Source: Alkalinema sp. CACIAM 70d (GTDB taxonomy: Bacteria; Cyanobacteriota; Cyanobacteriia; Leptolyngbyales; Leptolyngbyaceae). From it: DNA of 64,000 nt. Of this stretch, positions 8,906 through 16,494 are shown piece after piece (within the stretch, counting starts at the first letter, position 1; every line of letters starts with the position of its first letter). The translations under genes were made by a program, and so were the position numbers. The stretch spans positions 23,283 through 87,282 of the forward strand of contig MUGG01000155.1 in the NCBI GenBank assembly GCA_002148405.1, given 5' to 3'. The notes under the pieces were generated by a model. The model searched no databases and was not told the DNA's origin. It saw only the letters and a list, made by a program, of their open reading frames with translations.

Positions 8906-11326
8906 TTAGTTTAAACCATGGCTTTCATAGCCTAACTGAGAGAGTGGTAAGAGTAACGTCTCTTCAATCTCCTGTCTCACTTGTGGGCTAACACTGCATT
9001 CACCTTGCAGACAATCTACTAAAAACTTATTCGTATCATAGTATTGCTTTAGTTCATACTCTTGTGACTTTTTAAACTGCCAATTATGACTAATATTACG
9101 ATGCTCTCTAAGGATTATTTCATATTCCAGAATCCAATCATTACCATAAAGCTCCCACCAAATTCGAAAATTTTCTTGGTTATTATCAGAATACTCCGGA
9201 AGTATTTCCTTAAGATTTACTAATTTAATATATAAATCATAATCGCGATCGTGGGTGAGGCTAAGAGCGCGATCAAGGGCACTGGCAAAATCTTGGACAA
9301 AGTTAAGGTCGAAGTCATCGTCAAGATCAATGGCAAGGTCGCGGGTGCGGGTGAAGGTGAGGTCGTGTTCGAGGGCAAGCTTAAAGTCGGATTCGAGGGC
9401 GAAGTCAAGCTTGCAAGCAAGGGTAAAGTTTTGGTCAAGGGCAAAGTTGAGGTCGAAGTTGAAGGCAAGAGCAGAGTCGAGGGTAAGGGCAAAATCACGG
9501 GCAAGGTCGAAGTCGAGGTTGAGGGCAAAGTCGAGATCACGGGTAAGGGCAAAGTAGAAGGCTCGAACAGCAGCAGGTTTGTAGGGAGTATTCGCTGATC
9601 GTGCTTTCCCATCCACCCATTTAAGAAATTTCTGAAGTTTTGGATCTCCAGCGAGTAATTCATCAATTTGTCGTTTTGTCCGCAAGAGCAGTTCATCCGG
9701 ATGTTCCATGCGGCTGAGTGCTAGGTGAAACACCTCTCGCCAACGTTTGTCTGTGATAGAACCTAAAAGTGCTTGTTTATCCGGCTTAGTTAATTCCTGA
9801 GCCACAAAGTATTCCTGGAACGTTAGGTGAGAAAAGGAATAGACTGCATTCGCTCTCCGTATCAACAGCCCATTACATTCTTCAATTGTTTTAAGAATGG
9901 ATGCACTTTCTGACTTGGAGACATCGCAATGTGAACTGATTAAAGTTTGCAATTCAGATTGCTCAAATAAAACAAAATTGCCTTCCTGCTGGAATTTATG
10001 TAGTGCCAAAGCTCCCAATAAATCTTGCTTTCGCTCCAAGCTTAGGTTGTGATAATAGTCGCTCCCCCAAGTGCGGTTTACCTCTCGCGATCGATCCCAC
10101 TCTGTCAAGAGAAGCTCAATCCCTCGTTTGTAGAGTTCGCCCCGTCGAGCAGGGAGATCTTTAGGGTCACGAAATACCAAGCAAGTCAATCCCAATAGAA
10201 TTGGCGTAATTGCTAGTTCACGGATGGGAGGGTGCTGCTCCAGCTTTGTTAAAAATTTCTCAGTTTGGTTCTCGGCACTGGCTAGCTCATTCGCCGTAAA
10301 CCACTTGCGGACAAAGGTTTCTACCTGCTCTGGGTTAAAATCCGCCACTTCCAAAAATGCAAAATTCCCTAGGTTATATTCCACTGTCTGGGTTCGACAG
10401 GTGACAATTATGCCGACTTGGTAATAATCTCGTGCAAATTGCTCGATCGATCGCTTTACCGATCGCTGAAATTGTTCTGGCACTTCATCTAACCCATCCA
10501 GCAACAGCAACACTCGCCCTGAATCTAAGATCTCCTGCAAGGTTTGCTGATCTACGCGCCATTCCTGTTGCAAGTGTTGCTCTAGGTTGAACTCCGCTGA
10601 TTGAATATCCCGCAACACAATCAAATTCGGAATCCGATCGGCAAAAATCTCCCCCAAACAGCAGCCCACCACCAACCGCTGCATAAAGGTAGACTTCCCG
10701 GAACCCGGTTTACCTACAATCACCGATCGACGATAGCGATCTTGCTTCACCGTCTCCTCGCCATCCCGTCGATCTCCCGCCCGTTGCCCCATGGCCACGC
10801 GATCGTTCTTGCGATCGTAAGTCCGCAATATATTTATGGCGTTATCTTGATAATCCGCACTTAAGCGCGTCAGAACATAGACATCGACGTAGAGATCCTG
10901 CACGTCCACCTGTTGGTGTGTCAGGGGTAAGCGAATTTGCCCATATAGGTTAATCAATTTCGGGCATTGTCGCGATCGAATTTCTTGGATCCGCTGGCTA
11001 ATAGGATCGACAGGTTCCGATAACTTGGGGGAGGATGGAGCGATCGTTGCAGGTTCAGCCGAAGCTGACCATCGTTTGTATCGTTCAACCAGAATGTCCT
11101 TTAATCGAGATTCTTTCACGGGGCCACCATCGTGAATATTGAACTTGCCATAAATCCCAGTGAGCCGAGTACTAATAACTGATGGCTCCACTCCCAAGCT
11201 CATGGCAATCTGTACGCGAGTCTTCCCTTGCCCAAACAGCAATTTGAAAACTTCCGTTTCCTTATCCGTTAACTTCTTTTCGTTTTCCTTGGCAATTGCA
11301 TCTAGGAAGTCTGCGGGGAAAGACAT
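8906..11326 (-). CDS. NACHT-domain NTPase with N-terminal HTH and C-terminal hexapeptide-like repeats
   Basis: A STAND-class NTPase of the kind tied to bacterial innate immunity. Residues 1-85 form a helix-turn-helix module (LTDKETEVFKLLFGQGKTRV, then QIAMSLG). The NACHT domain has the P-loop GKPGSGKST (residues 205-213), Walker B VLLLLDGLDEVP and the SFSHLTFQEYFVAQ helix typical of NACHT proteins. After a helical region, about residues 590-705 are a repeat rich in DFAL/LDFDL units with an 18-bp DNA period. A helical tail resembles those of other cyanobacterial NACHT proteins (YDTNKFLVDCLQGECSVSPQ). I chose the ATG at 11326 over a GTG at 11347. The repeat could act as a variable sensor; no toxic effector domain is visible, so signalling may go through the HTH part. 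Confidence 0.85.
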   Translation of the reverse strand: MSFPADFLDAIAKENEKKLTDKETEVFKLLFGQGKTRVQIAMSLGVEPSVISTRLTGIYGKFNIHDGGPVKESRLKDILVERYKRWSASAEPATIAPSSPKLSEPVDPISQRIQEIRSRQCPKLINLYGQIRLPLTHQQVDVQDLYVDVYVLTRLSADYQDNAINILRTYDRKNDRVAMGQRAGDRRDGEETVKQDRYRRSVIVGKPGSGKSTFMQRLVVGCCLGEIFADRIPNLIVLRDIQSAEFNLEQHLQQEWRVDQQTLQEILDSGRVLLLLDGLDEVPEQFQRSVKRSIEQFARDYYQVGIIVTCRTQTVEYNLGNFAFLEVADFNPEQVETFVRKWFTANELASAENQTEKFLTKLEQHPPIRELAITPILLGLTCLVFRDPKDLPARRGELYKRGIELLLTEWDRSREVNRTWGSDYYHNLSLERKQDLLGALALHKFQQEGNFVLFEQSELQTLISSHCDVSKSESASILKTIEECNGLLIRRANAVYSFSHLTFQEYFVAQELTKPDKQALLGSITDKRWREVFHLALSRMEHPDELLLRTKRQIDELLAGDPKLQKFLKWVDGKARSANTPYKPAAVRAFYFALTRDLDFALNLDFDLARDFALTLDSALAFNFDLNFALDQNFTLACKLDFALESDFKLALEHDLTFTRTRDLAIDLDDDFDLNFVQDFASALDRALSLTHDRDYDLYIKLVNLKEILPEYSDNNQENFRIWWELYGNDWILEYEIILREHRNISHNWQFKKSQEYELKQYYDTNKFLVDCLQGECSVSPQVRQEIEETLLLPLSQLGYESHGLN
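9255..9560 (-). repeat. 18-bp-periodic repeat inside the NACHT gene (DFALxx hexapeptides)
   Basis: On the coding (minus) strand this encodes successive six-residue units such as DFALNL, DFDLAR, DFALTL, then drifting forms (NFDLNF, DFKLAL, EHDLTF). The repeat keeps all frames open over about 300 bp on the opposite strand, which creates long but meaningless antisense ORFs. The units are similar but not identical, so this is an older, diverged array. Repeats of this sort expand and contract by slippage. Confidence 0.75.
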
Positions 11327-11402
11327 CGTAGGTTCATAGCAGGTCACATTAATGCTAGTTTAACGACTTTTCTTCCGACGCAATCACCCTAGTTGGCAGA
11401 CG

Positions 11403-11479
11403 AAGTCAGGCTAAGTCACGTCAAGTCAGCCAAATCAGGCTAAGTCAGGCTAAGTCAGTTTTCAAGTCAGTATAAGTCA
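11403..11479. repeat. 10-bp tandem repeat (AAGTCAGGCT-like, eight units) upstream of the NACHT gene
   Basis: AAGTCA, or once AAATCA, starts at 11403, 11413, 11423, 11432, 11442, 11452, 11464 and 11474. The spacing is close to one DNA helical turn and the filler is often GGCT. It sits about 80-150 bp upstream of the NACHT start and about 65 bp before the divergent small gene at 11544, so it occupies their shared upstream region. It could be a clustered binding site or a simple slippage repeat. Confidence 0.8.
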
Positions 11480-11543
11480 AGGAAATAGGTCTGGAATGGC
11501 TTGTGTTCAATGGATTTAGACAAGCAATTTGAGGTTCTAAATC

Positions 11544-11759
11544 ATGAAACTGCACAACGCCATCACCCGCACTCAGAAAACCAGCCCTACTCAATCAGTT
11601 CCCAAAAAATCGATCGACAAGAAAAAGTGGCTCAAAGTGATCGAATTTGCCGTCGTTGGATTTGCCACCTGGTGCGACCCCACCGCAGGCGGACTAATCT
11701 TTCTGCTCCGGTTCTGCTTCCAAATCCTACAAGCCCTACAAAACGATCGCCCCAAGTAA
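11544..11759 (+). CDS. Small putative membrane protein (71 aa), divergent from the NACHT gene
   Basis: I do not recognise this gene. The product has a basic N-terminal part (SVPKKSIDKKKWLKVIEF) followed by one hydrophobic stretch (FAVVGFATWCDPTAGGLIFL, then LRFCFQILQ), compatible with one or two membrane passes. A GAGG sequence lies about 9 bp before the ATG. It is transcribed away from the NACHT gene across the 10-bp repeat array. The position next to a STAND NTPase makes an effector or accessory role thinkable, but nothing in the sequence proves it. It might be spurious. Confidence 0.45.
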   Translation: MKLHNAITRTQKTSPTQSVPKKSIDKKKWLKVIEFAVVGFATWCDPTAGGLIFLLRFCFQILQALQNDRPK

Positions 11760-11790
11760 CACCGCGCATAACGCAATCAAGCAATCGGAG

Positions 11791-11816
11791 GGCACCTGTC
11801 CTGCGATCGCTTACGA
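11791..11816. repeat. Copy 1 of a 26-bp direct repeat flanking the radical SAM gene
   Basis: Begins GGCACCTGTCCTGCGATCGC and continues TTACGA. The second copy at 13733-13758 differs at only two positions (G to T, A to G). One copy lies downstream of the radical SAM gene and the other upstream of it, in the same orientation. The core contains a HIP1 octamer here (GCGATCGC). Confidence 0.75.
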
Positions 11817-11881
11817 GTCCAACACAACAATCATTGAATGATTGAGCCAAGCAATTCCAACAAGACATTAGAAGCAAGGAA

Positions 11882-13513
11882 TTAGACTTCTGCCGTCGCA
11901 GCGATCGTAGCTTCCATCTTTGCCCCAGCTAGAGTCTCGGCCTGCAATCGCGCTTCCTCCGCCAAGAACGCCGCTACTTGCGCTTCAATTTGCTCCTTCA
12001 CGATCGTGCGATACTCCAGAAAATGTTCAATCTGGGCACAGACCGACAGGTAACTACTCACCCCACCAGGATTGTATTTGAGCATTTGGCTGAGGTTCCA
12101 CCAGAATTTCCACCGCGTCGATCGCACAACCCCCTGCCGCCAAGCGATCGTCAGCAACGCCCGGATCGCCACCCAAGTAACACGCTTACTATTTCCACTA
12201 ATTTCCCGAGTCCGAATTTTCTTAGGATAGGTCGCCTCACCCAACAGACGGTAGTGGCGATAGGTGCGATCGAGAAACGCCGATGGTTCATACAGCCGCC
12301 AGAAAGCATCAACATATTCCCCCGCAATATCCTCCAGAGGCCGCGTCGGCACAAAATTCATCAGCGTCGTTTGATTAATATTCGCCGATCGACTGCGTAA
12401 CCGATCTTCCTTAATTAAACGATGCCACAACGCCGTATCGGGCAACGCTTGCAACATACTGAACAATGCCGTCGGAATCGAAGTCTGCTCAACAAACTGA
12501 ACAATACGATCGCCCGCACCCTTCGCCTCACCATCAAATCCAATAATAAATCCCGCCATCACCCGCAATCCTGTCCGCGTAATCGCCAACACCGCATCGC
12601 TGAGAGAATCGCGAGTATTTTGGTGCTTTTGGGTTAAGGTAAGGCTGGCTTCATCAGGCGTTTCAATGCCCAGAAAAACCGCCCCAAAGTTGCAAGCCAC
12701 CATTTGCTCCATCAATTCCTGATCTTGCGCCAGATCGACCGATGCCTCGGTGGCAAAGGAGAACGGATATTCATGGGCCACCATCCAAGGCAATAACTCT
12801 TTGAGAAACAGTTTGACATTGCGCTTATTGCCAATGAAATTATCATCCACCATGAAAATGCTGCGTCGCCAGCCTAACTCATAGAGACGATCGAGTTCGG
12901 CAATCAGTTGGGCAGGGGATTTAGTACGAGGTTTGCGACCATAGAGCACAATAATGTCACAAAATTCGCATTGAAACGGACACCCACGCGAAAATTGCAC
13001 CGACATTTCAGCATACGCATCAAATTCCAACAGATCAAACCGAGGAATGGGTGTGCTAGTCACATCCGGCTTTTCCCCATTGGCGCGAAAGGTACCACTG
13101 CGCTGCCCCTGCTCGATCGCCGCAACAAACAGCGGCAACGTAATTTCACCCTCATCGAGGATCAAAAAGTCAGCCCCAGCTTCATTGGCTTCTTCAGGCA
13201 AAGCAGTAGGATACGGCCCGCCCACAGCAACAGTTTTACGACGACGTTTGGCCTCCCGGATTTGCTCCAACAGATCCGCTTTCTGAACAATCATCGCAGA
13301 CAAGATAACCATGTCTGCCCATTCCCATTCCGCCTCCGTGACCGTGCGAATATTACGATCGACTAGCTTGTAATCCCAGGTTTGGGGCAAAATCGCAGCA
13401 ACAGTGGCTAATCCCAGCGGCGGCAGCATGGCTTTGCGCCCCACCAAGGCTAGGGTTTTCTCAAAGGACCAAAAACTTTTGGGAAACTGCGGATAGAGCA
13501 AGAGAACGTTCAT
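11882..13513 (-). CDS. B12-binding-domain radical SAM protein (DUF4070 type)
   Basis: The N-terminal 150 residues resemble a B12-binding Rossmann-like domain (MNVLLLYPQFPKSFWSFEKT, AVGGPYPTALPEEA). They are followed by a radical SAM domain with the iron-sulphur motif CPFQCEFC (CxxxCxxC). The C-terminal part matches the DUF4070 type (RTYRHYRLLGE and following). The ATG at 13513 gives 543 residues, a normal length. Enzymes of this group act on hopanoids, chlorophyll-like or other lipophilic substrates, but the reaction here cannot be assigned. It is bracketed by a 26-bp direct repeat and small membrane-protein ORFs and has no obvious operon partner. Confidence 0.88.
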   Translation of the reverse strand: MNVLLLYPQFPKSFWSFEKTLALVGRKAMLPPLGLATVAAILPQTWDYKLVDRNIRTVTEAEWEWADMVILSAMIVQKADLLEQIREAKRRRKTVAVGGPYPTALPEEANEAGADFLILDEGEITLPLFVAAIEQGQRSGTFRANGEKPDVTSTPIPRFDLLEFDAYAEMSVQFSRGCPFQCEFCDIIVLYGRKPRTKSPAQLIAELDRLYELGWRRSIFMVDDNFIGNKRNVKLFLKELLPWMVAHEYPFSFATEASVDLAQDQELMEQMVACNFGAVFLGIETPDEASLTLTQKHQNTRDSLSDAVLAITRTGLRVMAGFIIGFDGEAKGAGDRIVQFVEQTSIPTALFSMLQALPDTALWHRLIKEDRLRSRSANINQTTLMNFVPTRPLEDIAGEYVDAFWRLYEPSAFLDRTYRHYRLLGEATYPKKIRTREISGNSKRVTWVAIRALLTIAWRQGVVRSTRWKFWWNLSQMLKYNPGGVSSYLSVCAQIEHFLEYRTIVKEQIEAQVAAFLAEEARLQAETLAGAKMEATIAATAEV

Positions 13514-13732
13514 CTTGAGCCTCACGTGAAACAATGGAGGCGACTTCCGTCAGCAACCACCCTCAGCTTAGGTGTTTTTTTGAATTTCTGGGAAAATATT
13601 AATAAAATCTGATGATCCTTCGAGTTAAGGACGGCAATCTCGCTTGGGCCAAGGACAGTGGCGTAATGCTCTTGGTCACTCAACCGATCGCTTAAATTAA
13701 CACCTACCGATGGCGGAATCGTGCGATCGAAT

Positions 13733-13758
13733 GGCACCTGTCCTTCGATCGCTTGCGA
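13733..13758. repeat. Copy 2 of the 26-bp direct repeat flanking the radical SAM gene
   Basis: Begins GGCACCTGTCCTTCGATCGC and continues TTGCGA; 24 of 26 bases match the copy at 11791. It lies 220 bp upstream of the radical SAM start codon. Confidence 0.75.
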
Positions 13759-13811
13759 CGGCAGCGCAACAGTAGTTGAATAAAGATATCAAGAGGGAGA
13801 TTCAAAATTGT

Positions 13812-13940
13812 ATGAGTCAGGATTTACAAGCTTTTCTCATTGGCGTACTAGTACTGTTTCTCTACCTGATCTTCTCAGCGATGACGGAAATGGGAACCAA
13901 ATGGCCGGGACGGAGGAGCAATGAGGAAGAGGAAGGGTAG
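13812..13940 (+). CDS. Tiny putative single-pass membrane protein (42 aa)
   Basis: The reading frame starts with ATG and encodes MSQDLQAFLIGVLVLFLYLI followed by FSAMTEMGTKWPG, then a charged tail (RRSNEEEEG). One clear membrane helix covers residues 7-24. The hydrophobic helix plus acidic tail is the pattern of cyanobacterial small membrane proteins, but I do not recognise the family. A purine-rich GAGGGAGA lies about 14 bp before the ATG, a little far for a ribosome site. It is convergent with the methyltransferase gene, stopping 13 bp from its stop codon. Confidence 0.4.
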   Translation: MSQDLQAFLIGVLVLFLYLIFSAMTEMGTKWPGRRSNEEEEG

Positions 13941-13953
13941 GAGAGTAGGAGGG

Positions 13954-14643
13954 TTAGGGGAAGGTGATTTTGTAGAGGTTAAATAGGGTGCCGGGTTGTT
14001 GTTTTTGAATTTTGCCGCCGATCGATTTAATCAACGCTTCCCATTTGCTCAATGGTTCCAGGAACACTTCCGCGCCTAAATAAGTTTCCAAAATTGCCCA
14101 ATTTTCCGCCAACTCCGTTTCAGGATTGAGCAAATCAAAAACGAAGCTGCCACCGGGTTTCAGTGATTTCTTAACGACAGTCAATACCGCTTCCCAGTAT
14201 TCGATCGAGTAATAACAACTGAAGCCTGTCGCGATCGCGCCATCGAATTGCATCTCATTGTAAGCACACACATGGGCTGGCGCATAGGCGACTCCCTTGA
14301 ACAGCTTGGAGTTGAGTTGCGACCCTCGGGAATCTAGAAATTCCTTGGCAAAGGTACTGACTTCCTGCCCGTAAAAGTAAGCATCCCAGTCACGCCAGCA
14401 GGGATAGACCAGAAAACTCAAGCCACAACCCAAATCCAAAATGCGATCGTTCTTCTTCGGCTTGATCAAGTCCCAAAAGGGCGAAGTCAGCTTCGGTTGC
14501 AACTTCCCAGCGGCCCACTCCTGGAAAATCGGCATCGACTCCACTTCCGGCGGCAGGTTAAAAGGTTCTCGACGAAATTCCCGATCGAACCGTTGCGCGA
14601 TCGCTTGGATTGAGGGTTGCCATTGATCGACTGGAATGCTCAT
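13954..14643 (-). CDS. Class I SAM-dependent methyltransferase
   Basis: The SAM-binding motif I is RILDLGCGLSFLVYP at about residues 88-102. Post-motif regions FDGAIATGFSCYYSIEYWEA and LKPGGSFVFDLLNPETE follow, the latter being the usual strand after the cofactor pocket. The 229-residue length fits a single-domain methyltransferase. The N-terminal part (RFDREFRREPFNLPPEVESM) resembles uncharacterised cyanobacterial members. Substrate unknown. It lies 62 bp downstream of a conserved small membrane protein gene on the same strand, so the two could be co-transcribed. Confidence 0.85.
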   Translation of the reverse strand: MSIPVDQWQPSIQAIAQRFDREFRREPFNLPPEVESMPIFQEWAAGKLQPKLTSPFWDLIKPKKNDRILDLGCGLSFLVYPCWRDWDAYFYGQEVSTFAKEFLDSRGSQLNSKLFKGVAYAPAHVCAYNEMQFDGAIATGFSCYYSIEYWEAVLTVVKKSLKPGGSFVFDLLNPETELAENWAILETYLGAEVFLEPLSKWEALIKSIGGKIQKQQPGTLFNLYKITFP

Positions 14644-14705
14644 TCAGTTGTGGATAACGAGTATGGGTAAATCTTGACCGTTCAGTAGATGAAATGCTGG
14701 AGAGC

Positions 14706-14885
14706 CTAGCCTTTCAGCGCCTTGTTGAAATTCTGACGATAGGATTTATTGACGATCAAGAGTAACGGCCACAGTAGCGTTAAAGGCACCTTGTTGTCAT
14801 GGAAGTTAGTACGCTGAAAACCACTCCAAAACTTCCAAGCCCCTCCCGTATAAACTGCCAAAACCAGTAGCTCTAAGATTCCCAT
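14706..14885 (-). CDS. Conserved small cyanobacterial membrane protein (59 aa)
   Basis: Reading the minus strand from the ATG at 14883-14885 gives MGILELLVLAVYTGGAWKFW, then SGFQRTNFHDNKVPLTLLWP and a tail with NKSYRQNFNKALKG. There are two hydrophobic segments (residues 3-20 and 34-45) and a basic C-terminus. The pattern (TGGAWKFWSGF, LLWP, NKSYR.NF) is one I associate with an uncharacterised small protein conserved in cyanobacteria. It is 62 bp upstream of the methyltransferase gene and read in the same direction. Confidence 0.75.
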   Translation of the reverse strand: MGILELLVLAVYTGGAWKFWSGFQRTNFHDNKVPLTLLWPLLLIVNKSYRQNFNKALKG

Positions 14886-15213
14886 AGATTTTCTCCAGCG
14901 TTATCTATGAATTGTTTATTTGCTCTATTTTATCTCGCCTGATTTCGCAAGAGCAAGTGACCCGTTACCCATCGTGGATAGCAGCCCAAAAAGAGTAGTT
15001 CAAATATAACTATTCTTTGCAAAGTACATCGAAAAGCTACATGAAATCAAAATTTTCAACAAATTTCACCCAAGAACAAATTGCAGACCCTATCAGTATA
15101 AAAACTTAAATATAAACACCTTCACGATCGGGATCAGGGGGCGATCGGGGAAAGCATCAGGGATCTACAAATTCTGCAAATTTAGTGGCGTGGGAGCAGC
15201 GAAGTTGGAGCGT
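14886..15213. other. Intergenic region before the degenerate response regulator
   Basis: An AT-rich divergent gap of 328 bp. I see no ORF, repeat or strong hairpin here. It presumably holds the promoters of the small membrane protein (minus) and the response regulator (plus). Confidence 0.5.
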
Positions 15214-15654
15214 ATGAATGTAACGGATATCGTGAAGACGGTGCTGGTGGTCGAACCTTGTGCTGAACATTTGCCCGTGATTGAACAGGCTTTTCAATCC
15301 AGCACCATTCCCCATCAATTGGTTCCTTTAAATCAGGGAGAACAGGCATTGGACTTTCTAGAGCGCCGTGGATCCTATAGCAATGCGCCACGCCCCGACT
15401 TGATTTTGTTGGAATTGGAGTTTCCGGAGTCCAATGGCATAGATATTTTGTCGGAAATCAAACAAAATTCTCAATTTAAACGCATTCCAGTGATTATTCT
15501 GACCGCGATCGATCAGCCCCAACAGGTATTACAAAGTTATTTACTACAAGGCAATAGTTACGTCGTCAAATCTGGCGAATTGGATTGCCTATTTCAACTG
15601 ATTCGGCGGATTGATGAATTTTGGCTAGGAATTGTAACTTTACCAGTAGAGTGA
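15214..15654 (+). CDS. Degenerate Rcp1-like response regulator (receiver without the phospho-acceptor Asp)
   Basis: A single-domain CheY/Rcp1-type receiver of 146 residues (ATG 15214; a GTG at 15190 would add eight residues). It aligns without gaps with the rcp1 product at 18773 over the core. At the phosphorylation position (residue 67) it has Glu in PDLILLELEFPESNG where rcp1 has Asp in PDLILLDLNLPRKDG. An acidic-pocket Asp (residue 15) is replaced by Pro (VEPCAEH). The C-terminal signature ending in EFWLGIVTLP is shared with rcp1 (EFWLETATLP), and the conserved Lys (SYVVKSGE) is kept. It therefore probably cannot be phosphorylated normally, and Glu could mimic the active state. It may have arisen from rcp1. 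Confidence 0.88.
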   Translation: MNVTDIVKTVLVVEPCAEHLPVIEQAFQSSTIPHQLVPLNQGEQALDFLERRGSYSNAPRPDLILLELEFPESNGIDILSEIKQNSQFKRIPVIILTAIDQPQQVLQSYLLQGNSYVVKSGELDCLFQLIRRIDEFWLGIVTLPVE

Positions 15655-16494
15655 AAACTCAGACAATTAAAAACTTTCGTAAGAGATGACTAGTTTTCCT
15701 AGGATTTTTTAGTTTTTTTTAAGATGGCTTGCCAAAAATGATCCGGTTGTCTCCTGATTCCCTCCCCATCCAACTCGTCGCCGGATTTTCACCACAAACT
15801 TCTGATTTATTTAATGTTTTTGCTCTACTCGCCCTTGCTAACCTGGGATATGCTCAAAGCAGGATTTGTCTTTATATCACTTCATTAACTTGATTGACTG
15901 AAATTAGCTGGAAAATTTAGTTGGGATGAATGCAATTGGAATAAATCTAGTTGGAATAAATCTGGTTGGAATTAGTCTAGTTGGAATTAGTCTAGTTGGA
16001 ATGTAGGTCTTTTCCCCATCCCTTGCTTCAGCGCGGGGATGAGGAGTTTAGTGCACCTGCGATCGACCATACTTTTCATCTCATGAAACTGTCCAGATCC
16101 TGGCTCATTTGTGACTGTATCCGTTCAAAGGCTGGTGGTTTTAACTAAATCAGTTCGCTGAGATTTTTGATTGCTTTAATTTGAATGAATTCGATTTTTA
16201 TTTGCTTAATTTTTTAGTGGTTTGAATTTTTAGTTGCTTTTCGGCCAATCACTTTTAGGTCAATTACGTTGAGGCCAGTCTCTTCATCCAGAATTGGAGT
16301 TAGTAAACGATTAGAGAGCAATTAGAGTAAGTCAATAGATTAGATTGAGCGGGTTGAAGTGGGGGCATCTCGCACCACCGATATATCGCCTCGTGATTAT
16401 CCCGTCATGATCGTCGCATCATTTGTACCGTAGTGCTTACCCGTCTTGACGGTTCCTTCCCTTGTCTACATCTCTACGTTGGGTAGTGTAAACC
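15655..16494. other. 840-bp intergenic region upstream of cph1
   Basis: No gene is supported. It holds a 15-bp tandem repeat (15938-16002) and a GC-rich hairpin at 16014-16046 that looks like the right end of an IS200/IS605-type element. The promoter of the cph1 operon presumably lies in the last few hundred bases. Confidence 0.6.
15938..16002. repeat. 15-bp tandem repeat, four units
   Basis: Units start at 15938 (GGAATAAATCTAGTT), 15953 (GGAATAAATCTGGTT), 15968 and 15983 (both GGAATTAGTCTAGTT), with a partial fifth. It lies about 500 bp before the cph1 start. Confidence 0.85.

Noticed and set aside
9251..9598. Plus-strand 115-aa Lys/Glu/Val-repeat ORF
   Set aside because: It is the reverse complement of the NACHT repeat; the periodic DNA keeps several frames open.
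13522..13737. Minus-strand 71-aa ORF upstream of the radical SAM gene
   Set aside because: No signature; it runs through a repeat and a promoter-like gap.
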